Shown: positions 45,888 to 58,732 of the stretch, piece by piece
Layout of the letters: every line of letters begins with the position of its first letter
Position numbering within the stretch: position 1 is the first letter of the stretch
Origin: Paracentrotus lividus
Lineage: Eukaryota; Echinodermata; Echinoidea; Camarodonta; Echinidae
Direction of reading: 5' to 3'
DNA length: 64,000 nt
Assembly: GCA_940671915.1 (NCBI GenBank)
Contig: CALNVZ010000649.1
Location: 6,374,785 to 6,438,784 of the forward strand
The notes under the pieces: generated by a model
What the model was told of the DNA's origin: nothing
Database searches by the model: none
What the model saw: only the letters and a program-made list of their open reading frames with translations
Program-made: the position numbers and the translations under genes

Positions 45888-46301
45888 TGGGCAATTCCAC
45901 GTTACTCACGTTACACTTTTTAGGTGCCTTTGCATGTTGTAAGTGTCCTAGTTTTTGTTTTGAAAGGTTTGACAGCCTTTCTGTTCTAATGCCAAGTCTT
46001 TGTCATCTTGCAACATTAATAGAATTTTCCTGCATACATCTGTTCAGAAAATAATGATGAAAAACTTTCGTTACTCACGTTACTTTTTATTAGGACTAAA
46101 AAATGTAACCGTGAGTAACGAAAGTTTTAATCATTATCTTTCTGAACAGATGTATGTAGGAAAATTCTATTAATAGACCAAAGACTTGGGCATCTAGTGT
46201 AGAACAGAAAGGCTGTCAAACCTTTCAAAACAAAAACTAGGACACTTACAACATGCAAAGGCATCTAAAAAGTGTAACGTGAGTAAACGTGGAGTTGCCC
46301 A
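45888..46301. mobile_element. Near-perfect 414-bp palindrome
   Basis: The left half from TGGGCAATTCCACG is the reverse complement of the right half ending GGAGTTGCCCA. The centre is near 46095. Arm identity is high over about 190 bp. The motif GTTACTCACG and its complement occur at both ends and near the centre. It is most likely a recent foldback transposon with no coding capacity. Confidence 0.82.
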
Positions 46302-46604
46302 GATAATGATATTTAAATCTACTTTTTTTTTATGGAAAATAATGGCCTAAATTTTTAATTAGATAACCTCTTTTTGACAAATAAGGGCAATATCTACCTG
46401 TGTGTATACAAGTAATTCATTCAGAAGCCAACAGTCCATTACGTTGCAGCTAGGTCTGTGATTTAATAATAATAATAATGATAGTAAATTTATAGAGTGC
46501 AGAAACTATTCAACAAAAAGTATATTCTACTGCACTATTTAGGGGCTTCTGATATGCTTGTAATTAATTAAATAGATGTGTTTTAAGTTTTGATTTGAAT
46601 GCTC

Positions 46605-46765
46605 CAAAAAAAGGCTCCAAATTTTATTGTCCGAAACAAAGATGACCGGATAATTGTTTTGCTCCTTTTCTCATGGGCCCGGCGGCCGCTGAGCAGCGCC
46701 AGAAGCTATTTATTGATAATTGATGTTGCTCTCCTGACATGAAGCTGGGTAGCAAAAAAAAAATC
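46605..46765. repeat. Dispersed repeat copy (related to 21875-22035)
   Basis: AAATTTTATTGTCC, CATGGGCCCGGCGGCCGCTGAG and CAGCGCCAGA followed by GGGTAGCAA match the other copy in order and orientation. Confidence 0.6.
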
Positions 46766-48155
46766 GGAAAGTTTTTTCATTGTTTTTTTTTAGATACCAA
46801 TATATAACCTCGACATGTGTCCAATGATTTTGAGTAAGGCACTAAAAATGTATTATTTATTTTTGCTAAATTGATGTCGCTAGCCCTACATAAAGGCTAT
46901 GTGAAATGGGCCAATTGTGGTCTATTGAGTCGTGTATGGGCTATCTGACGGAAATGTAGAGCTTTACTACAATTGTTCTATTTTGCAGGGTGTGCGTGTG
47001 ATAATGTCAGGAAATATCAGAAATAATCACATATTATTTCCCAACAATTCTGAATTTTCTCACAATTGATTCCTGTATTGAGAAAGAGGACAGGTTGACT
47101 ATTTTAAGGGAGATTTCATGACATTTTTATTGTCCTGAACTTAATTTTTAATTAAAAATGATGGATCAAATAAAGGAACATTCAATATTATATAGGATTG
47201 CTATTTAAATTTGAAGTATAATTAATCTACTAGGCCTATAAACATGTAGCCTTACAATCATTATGAATATCTAAAACTCAAGTTTTGGAAAATGCATAAA
47301 ACTATAAAAAAAAAAAAAAAACACTTCGGCCTATTTTATGTACCCTCTGTACATTGTACATGACCATTTACATCAATGATATCAGAATAGAAACACATTG
47401 AACCCCCCATTGTGTAGAGGTTTGACCAACAATTGAGAGACAAATATATTCACACTAACACTAAATACCACAAACAAATCTCCCGGCCACCCCCTCCCCC
47501 AACCCCACCACCAACCAAACAAAATTTGTGTATGAATAGAAGATGAAGGGATAAAGGGTTTCCTCTTCTTCTGTTCCATGATAATGGTCCTCCAAAATAA
47601 TTCAAGTGGAAATGTGCTGGTAGTCTGAAAGCACAGACTCTGATTTGACACTTTAACAAAATATAGACCTGCTGCGTCTCGACTAAAGTTTACTAAAGTC
47701 TAGTCTCAAAATGGCCAAAGTAGAAATAAGACCACTGCAGTACAGGCCTTAGGCCTAGGCCTACATGTAAAGTAGTTTTATTATTGAAAATGTGTCTTAT
47801 GGCAAGTAGTCTAAAAGAAGAGACCCAAATTTGTCACAAAAACAAATTAGACCTACATGTAGGCCCCTATACCATGTCTAAATTCAAGACTAGATGCCAA
47901 ACTCACTGCAGCCACAGTGTACATTTACATTGTTGTCTCCTTCATGTTTTTGCATTATGAATACACACTTTAATATAAAGGCTACATGAAAAGACTGCAA
48001 TCACAAACTCTAATTTGACACTTGAACAAAATTATTGAGTGAAGTTAGTTTTAGAGTGGACGTATCAAAAGTTATATGCCATGGTTTTAGCAAGGAGGTA
48101 GTACCTCCTTGGTTTTCAAAATGACAGGAGCTGCTCGTGCAGTACAGGGCCTATA

Positions 48156-48392
48156 CAGTGTGTCCCAGAAAGAAGATACACTTTTGAAATGCTACGGAAC
48201 CAAATAACAAATATATTTGTGTCCTTCACAAAAGTGGGCATTGGTCATTGAAGCATGCATCATTTACGGACATTTTGGTTTCAAATAATAGCTGAGGATA
48301 TGAGGTTTATCTGCATATAAATCTTTCCCTCCAAGTATATTTCTTATTTGGTAGCCATTTCAAAAGTGTATAGTTCTTTCTGGGACACACTG
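48156..48392. mobile_element. Tc1/mariner-like MITE, second copy
   Basis: CAGTGTGTCCCAGAAAGAA and its inverted complement form the ends, with TA on both sides (48154-48155 and 48393-48394). The inner arm ACACTTTTGAAATG is also inverted. It shares the GTGTCCCAG terminus with the element at 1799-2323. Confidence 0.83.
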
Positions 48393-48590
48393 TAGTATTG
48401 TAGTTTCATCCTTCTGACTCCTCAATATGACAATACGACATCTTTGCTTGCGTACTAGACGGGGAGGCACAGAAGATACTGTATGAGCTCAATGAAGATT
48501 GATGATGGTTGGCTTGAATAGTCAGCACACTGCAATGAATGACAGTGATTGTATGCTGCTCTCTCCCCTATCCTTTATCCACACAACCCC

Positions 48591-50173
48591 TTGTTTGACA
48601 ACTTACAAAAACTCTCCAGTTATGCTGCTCATAGTCTCCCTCAAGGCTCTGTTGTATTTGATTCCATCTATGTGAATTGACTTCAAGACAGAAAAAACCT
48701 GGTTTATGCTTTCCCCACAGTTGCCGCACATATTTTATAACTGATACATTTGTTTTTGTTGATTTGCATGTATACATTATCATGTTAACAGTGACAGGGA
48801 GTTGGGTCGTAAACAGTTCAGTGTTGAAAATAACTATGAAGTAAATGACAAAGGGACTTTACAAGATGTACAATGTAGGGTGCCTATACTATCTACCCCT
48901 GTATAACTATTTCATGTTATGTATAATTTATGAAGAGTTCAGGACTTGCTTGAATTAAAATACATTTATAATGTACATGTAGCCGTAGGGGACCTATAGT
49001 TTCAGAAAATTGCTCACAATTGTGAGTCCCCCTTTTGCCCCACAACTTGTTTCTTGTGGCATTCAGGCATTCTAGGATATTGTTTAGAAATAGAATTGAA
49101 ACCAAGTATTGATTTCCAATGCAAACTAGTAAACACACCCGTCATGTACCCACAACTAAAGATGTGGTTGAATTTCAAATAAAGGGGAACATCGGCCCTG
49201 AAGCTGGTAGGCTCTTCCACCATAATAATACGGGATGACTCATGGTCTATGACTGCATGTAAATGCTACAAAGCCCCGGGGACATTTCTAAATATCATCA
49301 AGACTTCGTTAGACTTTCTGGCTCTGTTTCAAACAAGGGGTGTATTGTGACGAGTTAAGGTTTGAAATGAATAATGACCGTGAACTCAGATGGGACGAGT
49401 AAGGAGAAAGAGAGAGAAAGGGGGGGGGGGGGGGTTAGAGAGGATCAGTTGAAATTCCAAGTGAACAACTGACCTTGATTGTTACCATTTATTTAAATTT
49501 GAGCATGACATTGGAAATGATATTAAGTGAATATTTTTGGTTAAGCCCAATTAATTTTCCCTGCTTCATATATTTTCATTGACTGGATTCTGAAGTTCAC
49601 ATGCATTTTTGTATTGCCCATGGATGTACATCTACATTGTTATTTGTATTTCGGTATTGCTTTTTATAACGCCTTCGCAAGTTTTCAGTTTGCACAAATC
49701 ATGAAAGCAAATTACTTCCACCAAACACACAAGGTAGGAGTGTAATAACAATAATGATACATCTTTATATCCACCAGCTAGTTCAAAATTACGAGAAATA
49801 CTTTGCAAACTAATATATATTTCTGCATTTTCTTGCCAATATTTGACACACTTACTTAGCATGATATTTTGGCTCTAAAAGGACATCTATAACAAGATGA
49901 ATTTTGGTGTTGACCCCTAATGATACATTTTAGGACTGAACCGTTTACGACCCAACTCCCTGTCACTTTTAACATGATAATGTATGTACGTGTAGATCAA
50001 CAAAAACAAATGTATCAGTTATGAAATATGTGCGGCAACTGTGGGGAAGGCATAATAAGGTGTTTTTTGTCTTGAAGTCAATAACATAGATGGAATCAAA
50101 TGCATTGTACAACAAAGCCTTGAGGGAGACTGTGAGCAGCATAACTGGAGAGTTTTTGTAAGTTGTCAAACAA
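48591..50173. mobile_element. 1.6-kb element with ~240-bp terminal inverted repeats
   Basis: The left arm 48591-48826 starts TTGTTTGACAACTTAC and is repeated inverted at 49931-50173 (GTAAGTTGTCAAACAA). Shared blocks include CTCCCTCAAGGC, CCCCACAGTTGCCGCAC and CAGGGAGTTGGGTCGTAAAC. The 1.1-kb centre has no coding region. The length and the long inverted repeats point to a non-autonomous DNA transposon. Confidence 0.75.
49420..49434. repeat. G15 homopolymer
   Basis: Fifteen consecutive G residues after a purine-rich AGAGAGAAAG stretch. Confidence 0.9.
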
Positions 50174-50495
50174 AGTGTATGCTATCGATGTACGGTGACA
50201 AAATATAGGCCTACATGTATAGGCCTACAGTATATGATTGCTGATATGATGTGCATAAGGTAGGCATGTCTCTCTTGGTATTTGGATTGTAGGTTGAGTG
50301 GGAAGAGAGCCAGGGTTACGGAATGTTTATTTGTTGTAGGCTGGAGGATGGCAGACTTTCAAGGGACACATCTAAGTTTTGTCCTGTAACTCCTATATGT
50401 ATGATGCTCTTTAACCCTGTAGTATCTACATGTTAAAGTCGTGAGACCGCCCGTCAGCTTACTCACTAAACTGCCCTCTCTTTCTTTGCACTTAA

Positions 50496-51079
50496 AGGAG
50501 AATTGACCCTTTATAGATAGTTAGCTAACTGTGGATGCAGAAAAATCAAGCAAGAACATCAGTGAAGATTTGGTAAAAATCGGATAAATGATAAGAAAGC
50601 TATGAGCATTTGAATGTTTAGATCTCTGTTAACATAGGAAATCTCTCATTGGCAACACAGTCACAATTTGTGATGTCATAGAGGGAGAACTCCCCATATT
50701 GGGGTGCACAAAAACTATTCAAAATGTCTCTTTATGCTCATTCTAATGATAGAACAGATTTTGTGTACATGATTTATTCTGTGTTTCATATATTTACATG
50801 TCATGCATTAAAAATAATTATATTCTACCTTTAGAATTGAGAAAAAAAACCCCCAGGATTTTAGTAAAATGTCTACAATAGCTATGGGAAAGATTTCCAT
50901 ACATCACACATCATGGTAGCGTTGCCAATTGGGGGATCTCCATATCATTAGTGATCTCAAAATCTAAAAAATTATATATCTCTTATTCATTGTCTGATTT
51001 TTCTGAAACTTTTACTAATATGTCTTTAGGGTTTGTCTCCATTCACTGAAACCAAATTTCTCTGAGGGGATTATTCCCC
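50496..51079. mobile_element. TTAA-flanked foldback element, copy 2
   Basis: Ends AGGAGAATTGACCC and GGGGATTATTCCCC sit inside TTAA at 50492-50495 and 51080-51083. Inside are complementary blocks such as GCAACACAGTCACAA against its inverted match. It is related to the 1145 element. Confidence 0.65.
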
Positions 51080-51297
51080 TTAAATGGTTACGCAGTATCC
51101 AGAATATAGGGTGGTAAAAAATGCTCAAACTTGTTGGGAGGGTATCTATGCATTTGTGCTATCAGATTCTGCACACACGCACACAAAAGGAGTTCTATAC
51201 AAAAATGCCCCATTGGAACATGGACACATACAGCAAAACACGTTCCTACTATGTAGGGTGCTAAATGTTTAAAGGGAGAAAATGAGTTTCTCTTTAA

Positions 51298-51633
51298 AGG
51301 TGAAAGCCACCCTGGAATTCTATTTCTTTTGAACAGGAAGGCTTAAAATGAGAGAAAATACCAATTCATACATGTATTTGAAGAAAGTCCAGCAAAGGAG
51401 AAATCATCAAATCCATGTTTATATTAAAAGACAAGTTGATGAAATTCACAGTTTACAACATTTGGGAAAGCAGCTCAAAAGTTATGTCACAAAATCAAAA
51501 CATTAAAATATTCATAAAATTTGTTGTTCTTTGATGGACTGTCAAATTTCAAACCTTTTCTCATATTTGCCTATTTTCTTTATTTTTTTCTGTGTTTTTT
51601 TAACCAATAAAATTTCAGGTAGGACTTCCCCCT
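51298..51633. mobile_element. TTAA-flanked foldback element, copy 3
   Basis: Left end AGGTGAAAGCCACCCTGG and right end AGGTAGGACTTCCCCCT are bounded by TTAA (51294-51297 and 51634-51637). It contains GCTGAGCTC-like and TTATGTCACAAAATC blocks resembling the 1145 copy. Confidence 0.7.
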
Positions 51634-54624
51634 TTAAATTGGTATCCTCCATATCTATGTTGGACCAATGTCACCTTTCTGAGAATGTTATGATACTGGT
51701 AATGATTATGGTGTCATGTTTCCATCATGTTAACATCAAGGTGACTTTCTCATGACCTCTCTCAAAGGTCATCATCATTCACACACCTGTGAAGGTGACA
51801 CGCCTTTTATGGACCGCTGAGAGCCAAAGCGCACTAAATCTATCTAAAATAGTGAGATAACTACCTTCTTGCACTCGTTACATTTGACATCATTGTATGA
51901 TGTACAAAATGCTCTACATGTAACTTGTTAAGTGCTTGTTTGCAAACACACTCTTTATTTTAAGTGGCTGTTTTTGAGAGTCAGTCATCGGGAAAAATTC
52001 TCACTTCAATATAAGGCTTCTCATAGTATTAGTAATGATAAAATATCACAAAAATAGCAAAATTATCCAAGAAGGAATTTCTCCAACAAATCCTGAATCT
52101 GAACATATTGGTTTATAAAATAGGCCTACCACATACATTGTAGGCCTATTCTACATTTGTAGTATAGGCCTAAATAATAAGTGTATATTATCAAGGATTT
52201 TTTTTCTTCTTCAAATCAGTTATCGCCAAAATGTCCACATCCATACAAGGCTGTGTAGAAGGCCTACTGGAAATGAAAAAAAAAAAAGAATCACCAAAAT
52301 CACAAATTTCCCAACTTGTAAAAAATGACAAAAATATTGGCTGAAATGCAGTAATTCATCTAGCTACATGTACAGGCCTACATGATCCATGGTGTTATTC
52401 TGCGTGTATATTTATCCATTTGAATAAGATGTCAAAAAATGAAGTTAAAATCTATAACCTGCTCAGAAAATAGCTACTAAAATCAATATTATCTATTGGC
52501 CTAGATTTTGGAAGTTTTTGATACCTTTTTATCAACTTTAATAGTGAAAGGTTTTTCAAAAATTAGAGAGGAATATTTTCATTCAGTGACAGGAGGATAG
52601 CTTTGTTTTGTTTTGGACTATCCTCACTATAATAACATCTCCAACATATGAATGAATGGTATTGGATATCTAGTGGCTTTACCTGGCTGGAAACATCATG
52701 TGAATGGAATGTGACCAGGTGGTTCCCTTAGCTAGAGCCAGAGAGCCCCTCTGAAGGTTTGACCATAGTCTGACCCCCATAGGCCCTGACCTTAACCAAG
52801 GGCGCGGACCAGCCCCTCTTCTTACCCACCTGGTCTTCACTCAAGACTCATTTTCCATTTGCAAAATGCTGCCTGTGTTACTGTCAACAACTGTATTAAG
52901 CCAATTTTTTAGCATACAGATATTTTCTTGATTTTGGACTGGTTGGGGAAAATTCGGAAGTGGATATCTAGTTTCATGATTTTTGTGATGTTTTTTAGGA
53001 CCCTGCTGTTTTCTTCTAATCTACTATTTGAATATTTCAAAATGAATATCTTGTTTCATGTTCAGCAGATGGACATGATCAGAATTTGGGGCAAATTATC
53101 TGAATTTTCAAATTTGAGATAGAAATTAAGAGTTTTCAATTTCATAAGTTACAGTACAGTTCATGGTCCATCGAATAGGCCCCTATACATTGTGCAGCTC
53201 AATTCTAGAAAGATGTTTAATCCCTTATCATTGTATATAAACAAAACCTGTAATTTCATGGGTGGAAAATGGCCTCCAGTGCCCACATAATTAGCATAAT
53301 GTTCATAATCAGAAAATTACATTCCATTTCACTGTACATGTCTCAAAGACTCTATCAGAAGAGCCTCCAATAATTTCATGAAGCAGTTTTGATATGTGTT
53401 CACTCTTCCGACTCGATGGCTAATTGCTTACCATGCGTGAATGTATGAAATTGTATTGACTGCCAAAATTGGTCCATATTTCCACAGGTGTAATTCAATA
53501 AACTTACATTTTTGTACTTTCATAGTGCTTTGCTTCTATTCTTTGAGTAATAATACTTTTCCCTTGATCTGTTCAAGCAATATGACTTTGGTTAGTTTAT
53601 TGTCAACAATGTTTTTTTAACATTGTTGACATGGAAATGTGTATGGATTAAAGTTCATAGAACTTGATCAAAACAATTTTAAGTAGGCTACATATACCAG
53701 GGAAAAACATTGGGATTTGCAAAGATGGGTTGTTTTTTTTATGTTCTACGTGTATATTAGTATGGATTTGGGGCATACATGTAAGCATACATTGTTGTTT
53801 TGATTTGTGTTTTTTACCATGGTATCCTACTTAAAAAATTTTAGACCCCTCATATCTATTTTCACTTTACTTATGGGTCAGTAATTATCCGTCGGGAAAT
53901 CAGTCTGAGTATTTTTGTTTGTGCTTGCGCACCGGAAATTCAAATGAGTTAATATTGGCATGAAGAGGAAACTGGTTCAAATTATTTGTCCTTGACTCTG
54001 TACACTGTACTGTCGAAGATACAAATGAACAGCTCTTGTGTATTTTACCTTTCTTTTACACTTCCAAATATTATTTTATGCCAAAACTACAGAGTAAATT
54101 GCTATGTAATAAGGCCTAAACAATAAATTTTGTGGGGGGGGGGGGAAATGTCTGTCATTGAATTTTTTGGGGACCGAGTGCATAATTGTAAGATTGAATA
54201 TTAAGTATCAAAATTTTAGGGTTCAGAGGGATATGGGGGAGGGGGCAAAGTCTCCTTTTTAATCCTTTAGGAGTCTGTGTGTATGTAGGTAATTGTAATA
54301 TATGACACACTTTTAATTTTTTTTTGAGGGGGGGGGGTTCAGAATCAGAGGTAAATGTACTTGTGAGGGAAAGAGAGAGGATATGATGATGGTTTGAATA
54401 TGTATCTTCAAACCTTACATGTAGGCCAACATACCTGTGTGTTTTTATTGCTCTATTAGTGTACACGTATGAAGTCCACCGATTGCCATTGCCAGCTTAC
54501 CATTGTAGAAAATGATCGGTAAAAAGTAACAGGCAAGGGAGGTGGGTCGGCTGAATAACGAGGCAATCTATCCTCTCCTGATAGCCCTGTCATCATATCA
54601 GTTTACTTTAGGGCCCAGACAAGG

Positions 54625-55640
54625 TTACAACACAAAGGTTCCGTGGTATGCTTGGTATGTAAGATGACTTTTCCCTTCTAAAATGTTACGCTCATCTTGA
54701 TGGTTTAAGATTAGAAATCCACTCTTTGATTAGAGTGGAAGTTCACTCTTTGTTGAAGTTAGATTTCTAGGTAACAGCACAAAGGTTCCGTGGTATGCGA
54801 GGTATGTAAGATGACTGTTCCCTTCCCAAATCTCATGCTATACACTCATCTCGATGGTTTAAGATGAGCAATACTCTTTGATAAGAGTGGGAATTCACTC
54901 TTTTAGGGAGTTGGATCAATAGGTTACAGCACAAAGGTTCCATGGTACGCTACATGTAGGTATGCAACATGACAGTTCCCTTCCCAAATCTTATGCTCGT
55001 CTTGATGGTTTAAGATTAGAAATCCACTCTTTGATTAGAGTGGAAATTAACTCTTTGTTGGAGTTAGATTTCTAGGTTACAGCACAAAAGTTCTGTGGTA
55101 TGCGGGTATGTAAAGATGACTGTTCCCTTCCCAAATCTCATGCTATACACTCATCTCGATGGTTTAAGATTAGCAATACTCTTTGATAAGAGTGGGAATT
55201 CACTCTTTTAGGGAGTTGGATTGATAGGTTACAGCACAAAGGTTCCATGGTACGCTAGGTATGCAACATGACAGTTCCCTTCCCAAATCTTATGCTCATC
55301 TTAATGGTTTAAGATTAGAAATCCACGCTTTGATGAGAGTGGAAATTCACTCTTTGAGGGAGTTAGAACACAAGGTAAAATACTTACCAACATTGCATGT
55401 AAGGTGGCTACTTCCATCCCCAAATCTTATGCAGTACTCTTGTAATGTTGAAGTGCAGACGTTCACTCTTTGATTAAGAGTGGAAACACACAGTTTGAGG
55501 ATGTTGGGATGATAAAGTTACACACAATCTTGATCAACATGGTACATTGTACGCCATGTATGCCATTTGCAAGTCTTATGCCCGATATACATGTACTCGA
55601 ATGTTTTAATCCGCTCTGTGAAAAGAGTGGAAACCCACTC
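54625..55640. repeat. Satellite array with alternating unit types (~152 bp)
   Basis: Units begin CACAAAGGTTCCRTGGTA at about 54631, 54778, 54930, 55083 and 55235. Decayed units continue to about 55640. Odd units have AGAAATCCACTCTTTGATTA and AGTTAGATTTCTAGG. Even units have ATGCTATACACTCATCTCG and TTTTAGGGAGTTGGAT. The array is thus a dimeric higher-order repeat of about 305 bp. Every unit contains the inverted pair CACTCTTTGATTAGAGTG. Confidence 0.85.
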
Positions 55641-56190
55641 TTTGAGGGAGTTCTATTTATAGCCATTTCTTCATTTCATATACTGAGTTTTTACTGAAAA
55701 AGCAGTGGACTTCTCTTCAGTTCAGACTGGAACTATTTTTATTTCCACTCTTTTTGAGGGAGCTGTGGCAGTAACACTGCCCAAGCAGTAGATTTCAATC
55801 TATCAGGACTGCCATCTCACCCTCCAGTAGGTATTCTGATTACCGTATACATGGTTAACATTGTATGAACTTGGATGTATACTTTTATATTATAGGCCTA
55901 CATGTATTCCAGTCAGAGAGGTATTTAGAACGTACCACCCTTTCCAATCCATCTTCAGAGTCTCAGAAGTGATGAAGACATCAGATCATCATCTGAATGA
56001 AAGTTCTTTGTTGCCTGGTAACCCTCTTCCCCTGATCTTTTCACAGATGTCAGTTTGGTTAATGAAGATGACAGGGACGTATTACACTCCAACTACAGTT
56101 ACTCCAATTACTCTACCGGTAGCGTAGTGAGTCTCACTGGCTAAGCAATAGTATGTATTGTACTGTAACGTAACTAGCGCGCTCCGAACA

Positions 56191-57080
56191 TTTTTATGCC
56201 TCCGCGGCGAAGTCTCGCCGGAGGCATTATGTTTTCGGGTTGTCCGTCCGTACGTCCGTCCCACTTTCGTTCTCACGATAACTTAAGAACCGTTTGACGG
56301 ATGATCTTCATTCTTGGTACATGTGTGCATACTGAGGTGACAATGATCTGATTAGATTTTGGGGTCACAAGGTCAAAGGTCAAAGGTCACAGAGGTCAAT
56401 AAATGGGTGAAAATAGCTTGTTCTCACAATAACTCAGGAATTGTTTCACTTATCATCTTCATTCTTGGTACATGTGTGCATACTGAGGTGACAATGATCT
56501 GATTAGATTTTGGGGTCACAAGATCAAAAGTCAAAGGTCAAAGAGGTCAATAAATAGGTGAAAATAGCTTGTTCTCATTATAACTCAAGAACCGTTTGAC
56601 GGATTATCCTCATTCTTGGTTCATGTGTGCATACTGAGGTGACAATGATCTGATTAGATTTTGGGGTCACAAGGTCAAAGGTCACAGAGGTCAATAAATA
56701 GGTGGAAATAGCTAATTCTCACAATAACTCAACCGTTTTACTAATCATTTTATTATTTAGTACCTGTGTGCATACTGGGGTGGTAATGATCAAAGAAGAT
56801 TTTGGGTTCACAAGGTCAAAGGTCAGAGGTCAAATAGGTTTTAAAAAGCTTGTTCTTTTGATAACTCAACAACCATTTGACAGATCATCTTCATACTTGG
56901 TACATGTGTGCGTACTAGGGTGACAATTATCTGATTAGATTTTGTGGTTACAAGGTCAAAGGTCAAGGTCAAAGGTGTCTGTGTATAAATGAAAGTGAAT
57001 AGATGAATGTGTCATATATTTCTGATCTGGCAATGGCGGAGGCATATATTTCGACCGTGAGCGGTCGAGGATTCATCTAG
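56191..57080 (+). mobile_element. Helentron-like (pearl/HINE type) element, copy 1
   Basis: It begins with a hairpin (ATGCCTCCG ... CGGAGGCAT), then a GTCC microsatellite-like run. Five core units of about 137-151 bp follow (starts near 56269, 56420, 56571, 56715 and 56852). It ends with the hairpin CGACCGTGAGCGGTCG followed by ATTCATCTAG. Non-coding elements with a 5' hairpin, microsatellite, tandem core and 3' hairpin match Helentron-associated/pearl elements of invertebrates. Each core unit carries AGGTCA direct repeats. The assignment to Helentron is inferred from architecture. Confidence 0.72.
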
Positions 57081-57290
57081 TTCCTCATATGGTTTATGGG
57101 GGGAGGGCGGCTTTCATGGGGCAATTGAAAGATTTGCGGAGGATAGAATGTTGAAAACCAACAGTCGTTTTTATGTGGCAAAAGCTTTAGTTTTTCATCT
57201 TTCATGTTTTATTCCTCTTTAACTCTATGGAGGTCAATTGATTTAGGAAGTGATGCACTATGTCACTATGTTGTATTCCAAGATCCCAAA

Positions 57291-57306
57291 GGGGGGGGGG
57301 GGGGGG
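57291..57306. repeat. G16 homopolymer
   Basis: Sixteen consecutive G residues. Confidence 0.9.
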
Positions 57307-57596
57307 TAGTCTGCAAGCACAGACTCAATTTGACACTTGACAAATTTCAGTCTAGAGTGGAGACTAGCCTCCAAACTCACTCTCTCTGTCTGTTGGGAGA
57401 AGCTACAGTACTTGAGTGAATCTCGTTCTTAAAGGCCCTCGCAAGTCGGAGATCGTGGGGAATGCGCGTTTTTCTTGAGCTCCATTGACTCATACACAAT
57501 CTACAATGAGGCTTACGCAAGGGTCGGCCTACTGGGGATTAACATTCGGACAGCACGAACATGACGAAGTTTACCAAATTCAGTCAGTCAATAGGG

Positions 57597-57621
57597 NNNN
57601 NNNNNNNNNNNNNNNNNNNNN
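57597..57621. other. Short assembly gap (25 N)
   Basis: Undetermined bases. The flanks are of normal composition. Confidence 1.
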
Positions 57622-58716
57622 TCGATAGCTTCGGATTGTTATAGACTCTCAACGGGTCTCTTCGTATTAATTCAAAGAGAGGACTTGAAATAATGCTCCA
57701 TTTCAAAACAAAACATAGGTTAGATTTACTTCGGACTTCTGGTTTCGTTAGTCTAGCATGAAGGATTATACTCCAGACACCCTGACGCTGGAGATTACGC
57801 AACACGCCTCAGGCTCTGATTGGAATGTTATCATTTCACCCGAGATGAGGTGAATTCCCCATGTTTTTATCAATTATACGTCCCTAACTTCGACGTTAGA
57901 TAGTAAGCGAACAACATGGGTTTGTGCCTGCAAACTAGGGGGGGGGGGGTTATCCACATCTGTTTAAAAAAAAAAAAAGAAAAAAAAAACCATGCATAAA
58001 AGGCTTAGGAGAAGTCATCATAATATTCCATCACAGCGCCGGTCCACCAGGGTTCACAAAGAGAATTCCTTTCGGTGTTGCGAAAACCTCCCAAGTTAAT
58101 AGTCTGAATCGATATCCCCTTGCAGCCCTTACAGGTGAATGGAAACAGAATGGAGCCAATTAGCGCGGATCCTTGTGGGGTTAATGGCTGGCATTAGTTA
58201 GACTCCAGCTCAAGTGGGAAAGGTCAGATGTAAAGCACACTTCAAAAAACGGTTTCCACTAGTGTGGAACTACCACACATTCACCTGAAGCAGTTGGGAG
58301 ACCCGTATCAGGAGTAGCAATTCTTCGGAAATTGCAATTGATCCGAGTTTGCAACTCTCTTCTCTATTTGACCAAAAAATATGAAATAAAGATGGGGCGG
58401 GGGGTTCTTGGATTTGCATGGCCATTTACCTGTTTAAGCAAGACTGAATAAATTTGGGGATGGGAATCCTCGTCTAGTGGATTCAGTTTTTCAATCTTGC
58501 CTGGACAAACTTTTGAAGGAAACTATTTGTATTGTCATTCCAGTATCTCATGGGCCTTTGATTGACCTAGAAGTGATTGTATAATTTACGTTTTGATAGT
58601 TTCATTTCTGAATTATAAGGCTTCTGTTTGTAGTGTCTTTGTAGGTTTTGTTGTCTTTCATTCTGCAAAATATTTTCCTTTTTTAACTTCCAGCTATACC
58701 AGGATGTAGTGTAGTT

Positions 58717-58732
58717 GGGGGGGGGGGGGGGG
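58717..58732. repeat. G16 homopolymer
   Basis: Sixteen consecutive G residues after GTAGTT. Confidence 0.9.

Noticed and set aside
54625-57080. Possible CRISPR-like array from regularly spaced repeats
   Set aside because: The units are contiguous tandem repeats of about 150 bp without unique spacers, in a eukaryotic intron.
57204-58340. Possible second laminin exon in a GC-richer part of the intron
   Set aside because: No frame matches the expected continuation of the LN domain and no acceptor-donor pair supports it.
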